Of a stretch of DNA of 9,494 nucleotides, positions 1-6,540 are shown piece by piece; the first letter of the stretch is position 1, and each line of letters begins with the position of its first letter. This stretch comes from Conexibacter sp. GTDB lineage: Bacteria > Actinomycetota > Thermoleophilia > Solirubrobacterales > Solirubrobacteraceae. The stretch spans positions 1-9,494 of the forward strand of contig JAOPZD010000391.1 of assembly GCA_025964295.1 (NCBI GenBank), in the 5' to 3' direction. The translations under genes were made by a program, and so were the position numbers. Under the pieces are notes generated by a model. That model was not told the origin of the DNA. It worked only from the letters and a program-made list of their open reading frames with translations, and ran no database searches.

Positions 1-1294
1 CGACGCCCAGCGCCGCCAGGACCACGACCGCCGCGGCCAGGCGCCCCCACTCGAACGGGACGGCGAACAGCCGGCGGGTCAGCAGGTGCAGGACGGTGAC
101 GATCACGACGTAGGCGCCGCACAGCGCGATGCCGGCGCCCGCGATCCCCAGCGGCCCGACGAGCGTGACCAGCAGCACGACGTTGACGACCAGACCGGCG
201 GCGGTCGCCGGGAAGTTCCGGGTCGTCACCTTCGCCCGCCCCGCGACGGTGACCAGCACGAGCACCAGCCCGTACAGCGCCCAGCCCAGCGCGACCCACG
301 GCAGCGCGTCGGAGGCCCCGTAGTAGCTGGGGTCGTCGGCCAGCGCCCGGACCGCCCAGCGGCCGACGAGCGTCACGCCGCACACGACGATCCCGGTCAC
401 CGCCACGTAGGCGGTCGTCACGCGCGCGTAGAGCCGCGCGGCCTGGGCCTCGTCGGTCACCGAGTAGGCCAGCGGCGGCCAGGCCGCCTGGAAGCCGCGG
501 ACCGCGACGATCACCACCGTCGAGAGCTTCGCCGCGAACGCGTAGCGGCCCGCCGCGTCGGCGGACTTGACGTGCAGCAGGTAGGTCCGGTCCACGACGT
601 TGAGCGCGAACGCCGCGGCGTCGGCCGGGACGGTCGGCCCGCCGAAGCGCAGCAGCGCCACGGTCCCGCGCGGCGGGCGGAACGAGACGCGGTCGCGCTG
701 GACGATCCACAGCCCGACCAGGACGACCGCCGAAGCGCCGTAGTTGCCGAGCACGTAGCCGCGCGCGCCGCCGTCGGCGATCACCACCAGGATGACGGTC
801 AGCGTGACCGTCAGCAGGATGTTGCAGAACGCCATCGTCACGTAGAGGCGCAGCCGCTCCTCCACGCGCAGCAGCGCGTTGGCGACCTCGAGGTTCGTGA
901 ACGCCCACAGGCCGAGCAGGCCGATCGCCATCAGCGTCGCGTCGTCGTGGGCGAGGATCAGCCGCGACAGCGGCCCGGCGAAGGCCAGCCCGACGAGCGC
1001 GACGGCCGTCGACACGTACAGGGTCCACGACGTCACGGTCCGCGCGAGGTCCAGCCGCCGCGCGTGGTCCTCGTCGTCGAACCAGAACCGCACGAACGCC
1101 TCGCCGATCCCGAAGCGCAGCAGGATCGACGTGAAGATGATCGCCGTGAGCAGGTTCTCCGCGTAGCCGTAGTCCGCCGTGCTCAGATGGCCGGTGTAGA
1201 GGCGCAGCGTGACCAGCGCCAGCAGGCTCGAGAGGATGCTCGGGGCCTGGTAGGCGAAGGTGCTGGCAAGAAGTCGACGCAACAAGCCGGCCAT
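1..1294 (-). CDS. Polysaccharide flippase (MATE/Wzx-like), C-terminus cut by window edge
   Basis: A membrane protein expected to move lipid-linked oligosaccharides or polysaccharide precursors across the cytoplasmic membrane. The reverse strand reads open from ATG at 1294-1292 to the window edge (431 residues visible, no stop). It begins MAGLLRRLLASTFAYQAPSI and then has hydrophobic segments throughout, separated by short Arg/Asp-rich loops. The N-terminal pattern, a first helix followed by LRLYTGHLSTADYGYAENLL, is typical of the polysaccharide biosynthesis/flippase family, where a 'lyt..ls.adyG' stretch follows helix 1. Family members are usually about 420-500 residues, so most of the protein is present. 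It is divergent from the glycosyltransferase at 1353, with 58 bp between them. A -10-like TACGGT lies 10 nt upstream of the ATG. The exact substrate cannot be told. A polymerase or other MOP-superfamily exporter is less likely than a flippase. Confidence 0.88.
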   Translation of the reverse strand, partial: MAGLLRRLLASTFAYQAPSILSSLLALVTLRLYTGHLSTADYGYAENLLTAIIFTSILLRFGIGEAFVRFWFDDEDHARRLDLARTVTSWTLYVSTAVALVGLAFAGPLSRLILAHDDATLMAIGLLGLWAFTNLEVANALLRVEERLRLYVTMAFCNILLTVTLTVILVVIADGGARGYVLGNYGASAVVLVGLWIVQRDRVSFRPPRGTVALLRFGGPTVPADAAAFALNVVDRTYLLHVKSADAAGRYAFAAKLSTVVIVAVRGFQAAWPPLAYSVTDEAQAARLYARVTTAYVAVTGIVVCGVTLVGRWAVRALADDPSYYGASDALPWVALGWALYGLVLVLVTVAGRAKVTTRNFPATAAGLVVNVVLLVTLVGPLGIAGAGIALCGAYVVIVTVLHLLTRRLFAVPFEWGRLAAAVVVLAALGV

Positions 1295-1304
1295 GGGCGC
1301 CGCC

Positions 1305-1310
1305 ACCGTA
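1305..1310 (-). promoter_or_regulatory. Possible -10 element of the flippase gene
   Basis: Reverse-strand TACGGT fits the actinobacterial TANNNT pattern and ends 10 nt before the ATG at 1294. A transcript from it would have a leader of only a few bases. No convincing -35 hexamer was found. The assignment rests on one degenerate hexamer and is weak. Confidence 0.3.
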
Positions 1311-1338
1311 TCGGTCGGCCCGCCCGCATCGCGGCGGC

Positions 1339-1344
1339 TACGCT
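1339..1344 (+). promoter_or_regulatory. Possible -10 element for a leaderless glycosyltransferase transcript
   Basis: TACGCT matches TANNNT and is followed by 8 nt and then GTG at 1353. This spacing would place the transcription start at or within a base or two of the start codon, as in leaderless mRNAs common in actinobacteria. There is no Shine-Dalgarno-like sequence before the GTG, which agrees with a leaderless start. No clear -35 element is visible. Confidence 0.4.
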
Positions 1345-1352
1345 GCACCGCC

Positions 1353-2408
1353 GTGGCCGACCTGCGTCCCCTCTGCCTGCTGCTGCTCCCGCGCCCGCTG
1401 GAGGGCTTCATCCTGCGCGACCAAGCCGAGGACCTGCTGCGGGCCGAGGGCGTCGTCGCGGTCGAGCCGCCGCGCGTCCCCTACGGCGCCCTGGCCCGCG
1501 CGCCGCACGCGATCGGCGAGGTGCTGGCCAACGGCGTCGCCAAGCGGCTGATCCGGGCGCTGCGGCGCAACGGCGACCGGCCCAAGGTCATCGTGATCTT
1601 CCACCCCGTCCAGGTGCTGCTCGCCCGCGCGATCCTCGCCCGCGTCCCCGACTGCGAGCTCTGGTACGGCCGCTGGGACCGCTACGAGCACGCCTACGAC
1701 GCCGGGCCGCACATGCGCGCGCGGCTGGCCGAGCTGCACGAGGCCGCGGGGCACCTGTCCTCGCTGACCTTCGTCGCCAGCGACGAGCTCGCCCGCCTGG
1801 AGGCCGCGGCGGGCCGCGACGCGACGCTCGTCCCGCTCGCCGCCGACACGTTCCCGGCACCCGACCCGACCGGCGCGGTGATCGCGGTCTCGCTCGGGCA
1901 CCTCGGCTGGCGCACCGACTGGACGCTCCTGCGCGCCGTCGCCGAGCGGATGGCGAACCTGACGCTGCTGCTCGTCGGCGCCTGGCACGACGGCGAGGCC
2001 AAGGGCGACGACGCCGAGGACTACGCCTGGTGTCGCGCGCACCCCGGCTTCGTCTGGCTCGGCGCGCGCACCGACGAGGAGGCCTCGCGGCTGATCCTCT
2101 GCGCCGACGTCGGCATCGTCCCGTTCAAGGTCGAGCCGTTCAACGACGCCGGCCTGCCCTACCGGATCCTCAAGTACGCGCGGCTCGGCCGCCGCACGGT
2201 CACGCCCGACCTCGCCGGCGTCCGGACGTGGTCGCAGGCCGTCACGACCGCCGCCGACGCCGACGCGTTCGCCGCCGCGCTGACCGAGCAGGCCGGCGCG
2301 CGGACGAGCCCCGACCTCGCGCTGCGCGCGTGGGCCCTGGAGCAGACCGCCGAGGCCCAGAACGCACCGCTGTGGGATCGTCTGCGGGCCTTGGGGATCC
2401 CGCGATGA
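1353..2408 (+). CDS. GT-B-type glycosyltransferase (GT4/TuaH-like)
   Basis: A predicted cytoplasmic glycosyltransferase of 351 residues that would transfer a sugar from a nucleotide-sugar donor to a growing glycan. There is no membrane segment. The N-terminal half contains the Rossmann-like strand VIVIFHPVQVLL (79-90) and a WYGRWDRYEHAYD segment (104-116), resembling the 'YD..DD' acceptor-side motif of TuaH-type enzymes. The C-terminal half starts a donor domain at SLGHLGWRTDW (180-190), followed by the strand LTLLLVG (203-209). It then has ADVGIVPFKVEPFNDAGLPY (251-270) leading into the K274 helix, the classic donor-binding region of GT-B enzymes. I chose GTG 1353 because a -10-like hexamer lies 8 nt upstream. 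Upstream in-frame ATGs at 1260 and 1293 would add an Arg-rich tail with no family character, and the former would run into the divergent flippase gene. The stop overlaps the GNAT start (ATGA). The sugar and acceptor are unknown. Confidence 0.85.
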   Translation: MADLRPLCLLLLPRPLEGFILRDQAEDLLRAEGVVAVEPPRVPYGALARAPHAIGEVLANGVAKRLIRALRRNGDRPKVIVIFHPVQVLLARAILARVPDCELWYGRWDRYEHAYDAGPHMRARLAELHEAAGHLSSLTFVASDELARLEAAAGRDATLVPLAADTFPAPDPTGAVIAVSLGHLGWRTDWTLLRAVAERMANLTLLLVGAWHDGEAKGDDAEDYAWCRAHPGFVWLGARTDEEASRLILCADVGIVPFKVEPFNDAGLPYRILKYARLGRRTVTPDLAGVRTWSQAVTTAADADAFAAALTEQAGARTSPDLALRAWALEQTAEAQNAPLWDRLRALGIPR

Positions 2409-2908
2409 GCGACGACGGCATCGAGATCACGCGCGGCCGCGACGAGCTGCTCGACGAGGTGCGCCCGCTGTGGCTGGCCCTGCGCACGCACCACGGCGAG
2501 ATCGCGCCCGGCATGGGCCCGGTCCGCGACGACGAGGGGACCTGGGCTCGCCGGCGCGCGCAGTACGAAGGCTGGCTGGCCGACGCTCGCTGCTTCCTCC
2601 TCCTCGCCCGCCGCGACGGGCGCGCGATCGCCTACGCCTTCGTGCGCCCCGACGCGTTCACCTCGGTCACCTGGGACGACGAGGGCACGCGGCTGGACCT
2701 CGAGACGCTGAGCGTCCTGCCCGAGGCCCGCGGGACCGGCCTCGGCGCGCGGCTGATCGCGCTGGTCCGCGACGAGGTCGAGCGCGGCGGCTACGACGGC
2801 CTCACGCTCACCGCGGTGGCGACCAACCGCGACGCGCTGCGCTTCTACGAGCGCGAGGGCTTCACGCCCCAGTTCGTGACGCTCAGGGACACCCGACGTA
2901 GGCCGTGA
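2405..2908 (+). CDS. GNAT-family N-acetyltransferase
   Basis: A 167-residue acetyl-CoA-dependent acetyltransferase. Motif A is clear: strand LDLETLSVLPEARG (97-110) followed by the RGTGLG acetyl-CoA pyrophosphate-binding loop (109-114) and helix ARLIALVRDEV. Motif B is NRDALRFYEREGF (141-153), the usual 'N..A..fYe..GF' ending of the fold. Length is normal for a single GNAT domain. The ATG overlaps the TGA of the glycosyltransferase (ATGA), and a GGGGA at 2393-2397 lies 7 nt upstream as a plausible ribosome binding site, so the two genes are very likely co-transcribed and translationally coupled. An amino-sugar substrate is a reasonable guess from this pairing, but GNAT substrates cannot be read from sequence. 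Its last 26 bases overlap the convergent GT-C gene. Confidence 0.87.
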   Translation: MSDDGIEITRGRDELLDEVRPLWLALRTHHGEIAPGMGPVRDDEGTWARRRAQYEGWLADARCFLLLARRDGRAIAYAFVRPDAFTSVTWDDEGTRLDLETLSVLPEARGTGLGARLIALVRDEVERGGYDGLTLTAVATNRDALRFYEREGFTPQFVTLRDTRRRP

Positions 2909-4262
2909 AGCCGCCGCGCCGGTCGCCGCGCATGAAGCCTTCCGGCGGCGCGTTGGTCTTCGGCGAGGCGCCGTCGGCGAAGCCGTAGCGGCGCAGCAGC
3001 TTCTCGCCGACGAGCAGCAGCGCGACGCCCTGCTTGCGCTGGACCGCCGAGCGCGAGCCGACCTGCTTCTGGCCGGCGTCGAGGATCCAACGGGTGTCGG
3101 GGACCAGCCGGTAGTTGGGCAGCGTCACCGGCCCGCAGGCGCGCCCCCGGGCGACCGACGGCGTCGCGAGGACCGCGGTCAGGTCGTCGTGCGTGGTGCG
3201 GATGAAGCGCAGCTCGGTCGCGAGCTTGTCGAAGGCGTCGGCGCGCACGACGACGAACGCCAGGCCCGCCACCACCGCGACGGCCAGCAGCGCGCGCGAG
3301 CGGGTCACGAGGTAGCCCGCAGGCAGGCACAGCGCGACCGCCGGGACCGTGAGGTAGCGCGGGAGCACCGACAGCCCGGCCGCCGAGGTGGCGAAGAACG
3401 TGAACGACCCGGCGAGGAACAGCGCGAGCGGCACGTGCACCGCCCGGGCGTCGCGGCGCCGCCAGGACCACGCGACGCCCGCCAGCGCCGCGACCGCGAC
3501 CGGCAGCCGCGCCGTGTCGACCAGGAACGACACGAAGTCGCCGGGGACCTCGGAGAACGAGCGGCTGCGGTTGAGCTCGTCGGCGAGGTCCGACGTCGAG
3601 TGCAGCGAGAACAGCGGGTCGCCGGTGACCCATGCGTCGACCGCGCACCAGAGGATCGGCGCGAGCAGCGCCAGCCCCACGACCCGCCACAGCGGGCGCC
3701 GCGCGCGCCAGCTGAGCCAGAGCCAGTAGAGGCCGCCCAGGACCCACGCCTCGGGCCGCAGCAGGCCCGCCAGGACCAGGAGCACCCAGACGGCGCGGCG
3801 GCCGGCGGGCGCGCTGCGCTCCGCCTCCAGCGCCGCCGCCCACAGCACCAGCGCCAGGAACGGCTCGTCGACGTAGGCGCGCGCCGCGTAGAGCAGCAGC
3901 GCGAACGACGAGCCGGCCAGCAGCGCGGCGGCCACGCCGGCGCGGCGGTCCCAGATGGCGGCGCCGAGCCGGTAGACGGCGTAGGTGAACGCGACGTGGC
4001 AGAGGACCGTGAACAGCACCAGCACGCGGTCGGCGTGCTCGCCGAGCAGGCCGAGGACGGCGCACAGCGCGAGGTACAGCGGATGCTCGGTGGGCGCCTG
4101 GTAGGCCTCGAACGTCGGCAGGTGGCCGTGCACGATCTCGCGGCCCCACGCCAGGTGGTAGTAGGCGTCGTAGTTCGGATAGGTCGGGACGAGCGCCCAG
4201 ACCAGCACGCCGGCCAGCACCAGCGCGCCGACGGCGAGCAGCTCGATCCGGCGGGCGCTCAT
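2883..4262 (-). CDS. GT-C-fold membrane glycosyltransferase (mannosyltransferase-like)
   Basis: A polytopic membrane protein of 459 residues, expected to use a polyprenyl-phosphate-linked sugar on the outer face of the membrane. The first helix (about 7-26) is followed by an extracytoplasmic loop with YPNYDAYYHLAWGREI (28-43) and a downstream TEHPLY (58-63). An acidic residue here (D32) is the hallmark catalytic position of GT-C enzymes. A second loop carries AYVDEPFLALVLW, another typical GT-C position. Multiple hydrophobic helices follow, then a soluble C-terminal domain of about 120 residues, starting around RADAFDKLATELRFI, predicted outside. The ATG at 4262 overlaps the TGA of the upstream ligase gene (ATGA), so translation is probably coupled; no strong ribosome binding site is visible. 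It is the last gene of the minus-strand chain and ends inside the convergent GNAT gene. An oligosaccharyl- or arabinosyltransferase relative is possible. Confidence 0.83.
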   Translation of the reverse strand: MSARRIELLAVGALVLAGVLVWALVPTYPNYDAYYHLAWGREIVHGHLPTFEAYQAPTEHPLYLALCAVLGLLGEHADRVLVLFTVLCHVAFTYAVYRLGAAIWDRRAGVAAALLAGSSFALLLYAARAYVDEPFLALVLWAAALEAERSAPAGRRAVWVLLVLAGLLRPEAWVLGGLYWLWLSWRARRPLWRVVGLALLAPILWCAVDAWVTGDPLFSLHSTSDLADELNRSRSFSEVPGDFVSFLVDTARLPVAVAALAGVAWSWRRRDARAVHVPLALFLAGSFTFFATSAAGLSVLPRYLTVPAVALCLPAGYLVTRSRALLAVAVVAGLAFVVVRADAFDKLATELRFIRTTHDDLTAVLATPSVARGRACGPVTLPNYRLVPDTRWILDAGQKQVGSRSAVQRKQGVALLLVGEKLLRRYGFADGASPKTNAPPEGFMRGDRRGGFTAYVGCP

Positions 4263-5776
4263 GCGGTGGTCGTCCGCGCGGGCGCGGGCGTACCGCCGCC
4301 CACCGCGGGCCGCACGGGCGTGCGCACGGTCCGCCGCGCCTCCAGCGCGAGCGCCAGGCCCATGCCCAGCAGCGCCCAGGTCAGCGGGTCCTCCAGGAAC
4401 GACGCGTAGCTCCAGGTATGCAGCACCAGCGCCGCGAAGGCGGCGGCCACCGCCGCGCGCACGGGATCGCCGCGCACGCCCCGGAAGAGCGTGAGGAGCC
4501 CCGCGATCAGCAGCCCGAGGTAGACGACCAGGCCGGGAACGCCCTGCTCGGCCGCGACGGTCACCGGGATCGTGTGCGACGCCGAGACGGCCTTCTCGGC
4601 CGAGCCCTTCTCGGCGCGGCGGTAGGCGCGCGAAAACCCGCCGGACCCGTGGCCCTCGACGGGCTTGTCGGCGAAGAGGTTCACGCCGCCCTTGACCAGG
4701 TCGTAGCGGCCGCTGGTGGCGCTGTCGGCCGACTTCGAGCTCTTGAGGTCGAGGTGCAGCGACGACGGCGCGACGAGCACGAACACCGCCCCCACCACCA
4801 GCGCGCCGGCGCCGACGCCGACCGCCCAGCGGGGGCTCCAGCGCGCGCCGGCCAGCACGAGCAGGCCGAGCAGCAGCGCCGCGAAGCTCGACTGCGAGAG
4901 CGTGAGCACCATCCCCGCCCACAGGATCGTCAGCACGACCGCCGCGCCCCACACGTCGCGCGGCCGCCTCGCCCACAGCAGCACGGTGGCGACGCCGAGC
5001 ATCACGATCGCCAGGAAGCGCCCGTAGATGTTGGGATCGAAGAACAGCGAGTTGACGCGGAAGTACGACTCGAACTGGTTGGACGCGATGACCTTGGGGT
5101 TCAGGAGCAGGTGGCGCGTCGCGTACTCGACGAAGCCGATCCCCGCGAACACCAGCGCCAGCGCGACGAGCACGCCGAGGACCTGTGCGGCCAGCCGCGC
5201 CGACCAGCGGATCCGCGCCACGAGGGCGAAGAGCAGCGCGAACGGCACATAGAAGAAGACCGTGTTCTCCAGGGCCTTGCCGAAGTCGTCGGAGTAGGCC
5301 GACTGCACCGCGTACAGGACGACCGTGCCGGCCAGGAGCCACTCCAGCGCCGTCGGGGGCCGCTCGCGCTCGTCGCGCTTGGACCCGAGCAGGCGCGGGA
5401 TCGCGTAGGCCAGCGCGCCGGCGCCGACGACGACGTAGAGCGGGACGAGCAGGTTGGCCGTCGAGCCGCCCGAGGCGATCGGCACGCGGAACGGCAGCGC
5501 GGCCGCGGCGGCGATCGGGAACGCGGCCGGCCGGCGGTCGATCAGCACCGCGAGCGCGGCCAGCACCGCGATGCCCGCCACGGCACCGGCCACCCCGACC
5601 GACGGGTGGTCGCGCAGTGGGCGCACCTGCTCGGTGTCCCAGATGTCGGAGACGAGCAGGACCGGCGCGAGGATCAGCGCGCCGAGCGTCGCGAGCGCGC
5701 GGAGGCGGGCGGCCGGCAGGAGCACGGCGCCGGCGGCGAGCAGGGCGCAGAGGATCAGCGGGAGAGGAGCGTCCAC
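4259..5776 (-). CDS. O-antigen ligase / Wzy-polymerase-like membrane protein
   Basis: A polytopic membrane protein of 505 residues resembling the O-antigen ligase/polymerase family, which joins undecaprenyl-linked glycans to an acceptor or to each other on the outer face. Hydrophobic helices fill residues 5-335. Family-type signatures are RVNSLFFDPNIYGRFLA (240-256), where polymerase-like members carry 'r..g.f.dpN.yg..l', and SQSSFAALLLG (294-304). A large extracytoplasmic loop (about 338-400) contains GRYDLVKGG and GHGSGGF (375-381). It ends in SHTIPVTVAAEQGVPG (400-415), matching the conserved 'HN.yl...aE.G..G' that carries the functionally important histidine. The C-terminal tail is Thr/Pro/Ala-rich. 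The start is GTG 5776, in a different frame from the upstream gene and overlapping its end by 22 nt; no clear ribosome binding site precedes it. Ligase and polymerase cannot be told apart from sequence. Confidence 0.82.
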   Translation of the reverse strand: MDAPLPLILCALLAAGAVLLPAARLRALATLGALILAPVLLVSDIWDTEQVRPLRDHPSVGVAGAVAGIAVLAALAVLIDRRPAAFPIAAAAALPFRVPIASGGSTANLLVPLYVVVGAGALAYAIPRLLGSKRDERERPPTALEWLLAGTVVLYAVQSAYSDDFGKALENTVFFYVPFALLFALVARIRWSARLAAQVLGVLVALALVFAGIGFVEYATRHLLLNPKVIASNQFESYFRVNSLFFDPNIYGRFLAIVMLGVATVLLWARRPRDVWGAAVVLTILWAGMVLTLSQSSFAALLLGLLVLAGARWSPRWAVGVGAGALVVGAVFVLVAPSSLHLDLKSSKSADSATSGRYDLVKGGVNLFADKPVEGHGSGGFSRAYRRAEKGSAEKAVSASHTIPVTVAAEQGVPGLVVYLGLLIAGLLTLFRGVRGDPVRAAVAAAFAALVLHTWSYASFLEDPLTWALLGMGLALALEARRTVRTPVRPAVGGGTPAPARTTTA

Positions 5777-6528
5777 ATCCGGGCCATCAGCGCAGTGGTG
5801 GCGGGGTCGGTGTCCGCGGCGAGGCGCCGCGCGAAGGAGGGGAAGCCGGTGCGGATGACCAGGCCCTTGCCGAACTGGGCGGCGACGATGACCGAGCGCC
5901 CTTCGGGGCTCTTGGTCACCGCATTGGTCAGCAGGTCGGCCTCGGTGCCGACGCGTTCGGTCTGCTCCCAGGCCGGGACGCCGGCGAAGAGGCCGGGCCC
6001 GCCGGCGAAGAGGTCGACCTCGGGATCCTCCTGGAAGACCTCGAGGTCGGTCTGCTGCGCGACCACTGGGCGCAGACGGGCGCCGAACAGGTCGGTGGCA
6101 CGCTCGGCGGTCGGCGCGACGAACCGGGCCTTGGCGACGTCGATCCGCACGGAGCGGCGCAGGCTGTCGGTGCCGGTGGAGAGGACCGTGCCGCCGCGCC
6201 GGGCGAACGTCCGCAGGTCGGTCCGCACCTGCGCGGGCAGCCAGCGGGCGTCGCCGGGGATCAAGACGCCCTGGTGGCCGGTCAGCCGCGGGCCCTTGCC
6301 CAGGACGAGCGCCAGGTCGGTCGTGATGTCGTAGCGGCGGCCCGCGCGGTCCAGCGCGCGCAGCAGCGGGCCCTCCTGCTCGGTGAAGCCCTGCGGCAGG
6401 CCGTTGCCGGCCATGACGCGGAAGAACCGTGCGGGGCCGCCGAGGGCCAGCGTGTCGGGGGCGCCGTCGCCGTCGTCGTCGCCGGGGTTGAGCCCCTGCC
6501 ACGTCGTGTAGGGCAGCAGCACGAGCAC
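5755..6528 (-). CDS. Dimethylformamidase-beta C-terminal-like domain; probably the 3' half of a split gene
   Basis: An open frame of 257 residues from GTG 6528. It begins with strand LVLL followed by PYTTWQGLN (6-14), then DDDGDG (17-22), a DxDxDG-type loop that often binds calcium. The middle reads GHQGVLIPGDARWLPAQVR, then a helix and RRGGTVLSTGTDSLRR. This order matches the large C-terminal domain of the N,N-dimethylformamidase beta-subunit family ('PYxTWQxyN', then 'GHxeyW', then 'GGnlxxls'), which has a glutamine-amidotransferase-like fold. There is no cysteine, so no amidotransferase nucleophile. Key oddity: this frame is the same as that of the FlgD-Ig gene upstream, with only TAG 6540-6538 and three codons between. 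No Shine-Dalgarno sequence precedes the GTG, and alone the protein would have no signal peptide. It may therefore be a fragment or a readthrough product rather than an independent gene. A metal site could not be assigned. Confidence 0.65.
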   Translation of the reverse strand: MLVLLPYTTWQGLNPGDDDGDGAPDTLALGGPARFFRVMAGNGLPQGFTEQEGPLLRALDRAGRRYDITTDLALVLGKGPRLTGHQGVLIPGDARWLPAQVRTDLRTFARRGGTVLSTGTDSLRRSVRIDVAKARFVAPTAERATDLFGARLRPVVAQQTDLEVFQEDPEVDLFAGGPGLFAGVPAWEQTERVGTEADLLTNAVTKSPEGRSVIVAAQFGKGLVIRTGFPSFARRLAADTDPATTALMARMWTLLSR

Positions 6529-6537
6529 GCCGCGCGG

Positions 6538-6540
6538 CTA
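6538..6540 (-). other. In-frame TAG separating two halves of one likely gene
   Basis: The reverse strand reads open from GTG 7614 through 358 codons to this TAG. It then stays open in the same frame through Pro-Arg-Gly-Val-Leu-Val to the TGA at 5757-5755. Removing this one codon gives a continuous 619-residue protein: N-terminal membrane anchor, FlgD-Ig domains, C-terminal dimethylformamidase-like domain. A CAG to TAG transition is the simplest origin. TAG also ends the LytR_C gene at 8907, so it is a normal stop in this genome and not a reassigned codon. Confidence 0.75.

Noticed and set aside
1260..1352. Longer N-terminus for the glycosyltransferase from ATG 1260 or ATG 1293
   Set aside because: The added residues are Arg/Ala/Ser-rich with no family match. 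The 1260 start lies inside the divergent flippase gene and the 1293 ATG is part of the CCATGG palindrome that holds the flippase start. A -10-like element sits right before GTG 1353.
86..2908. A very long plus-strand open frame of 940 codons
   Set aside because: Only the last 168 codons (from ATG 2405) are a gene. The upstream part is antisense to the flippase and out of frame with the glycosyltransferase, and its translation is Arg/Gln/Asp/His-rich with no domain. In such GC-rich DNA stop codons are rare in several frames.
2909..2960. GC-rich inverted-repeat-like sequence as a terminator between the convergent genes
   Set aside because: The arms do not pair cleanly, no T-run follows, and the sequence is inside the GT-C coding region. 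Its resemblance to a hairpin reflects base composition.
6538..6540. TAG decoded as a special amino acid such as pyrrolysine
   Set aside because: No PylS/PylT-type gene is visible, TAG ends the LytR_C gene in the same window, and the site is at a domain junction rather than an active site. A plain nonsense codon is simpler.
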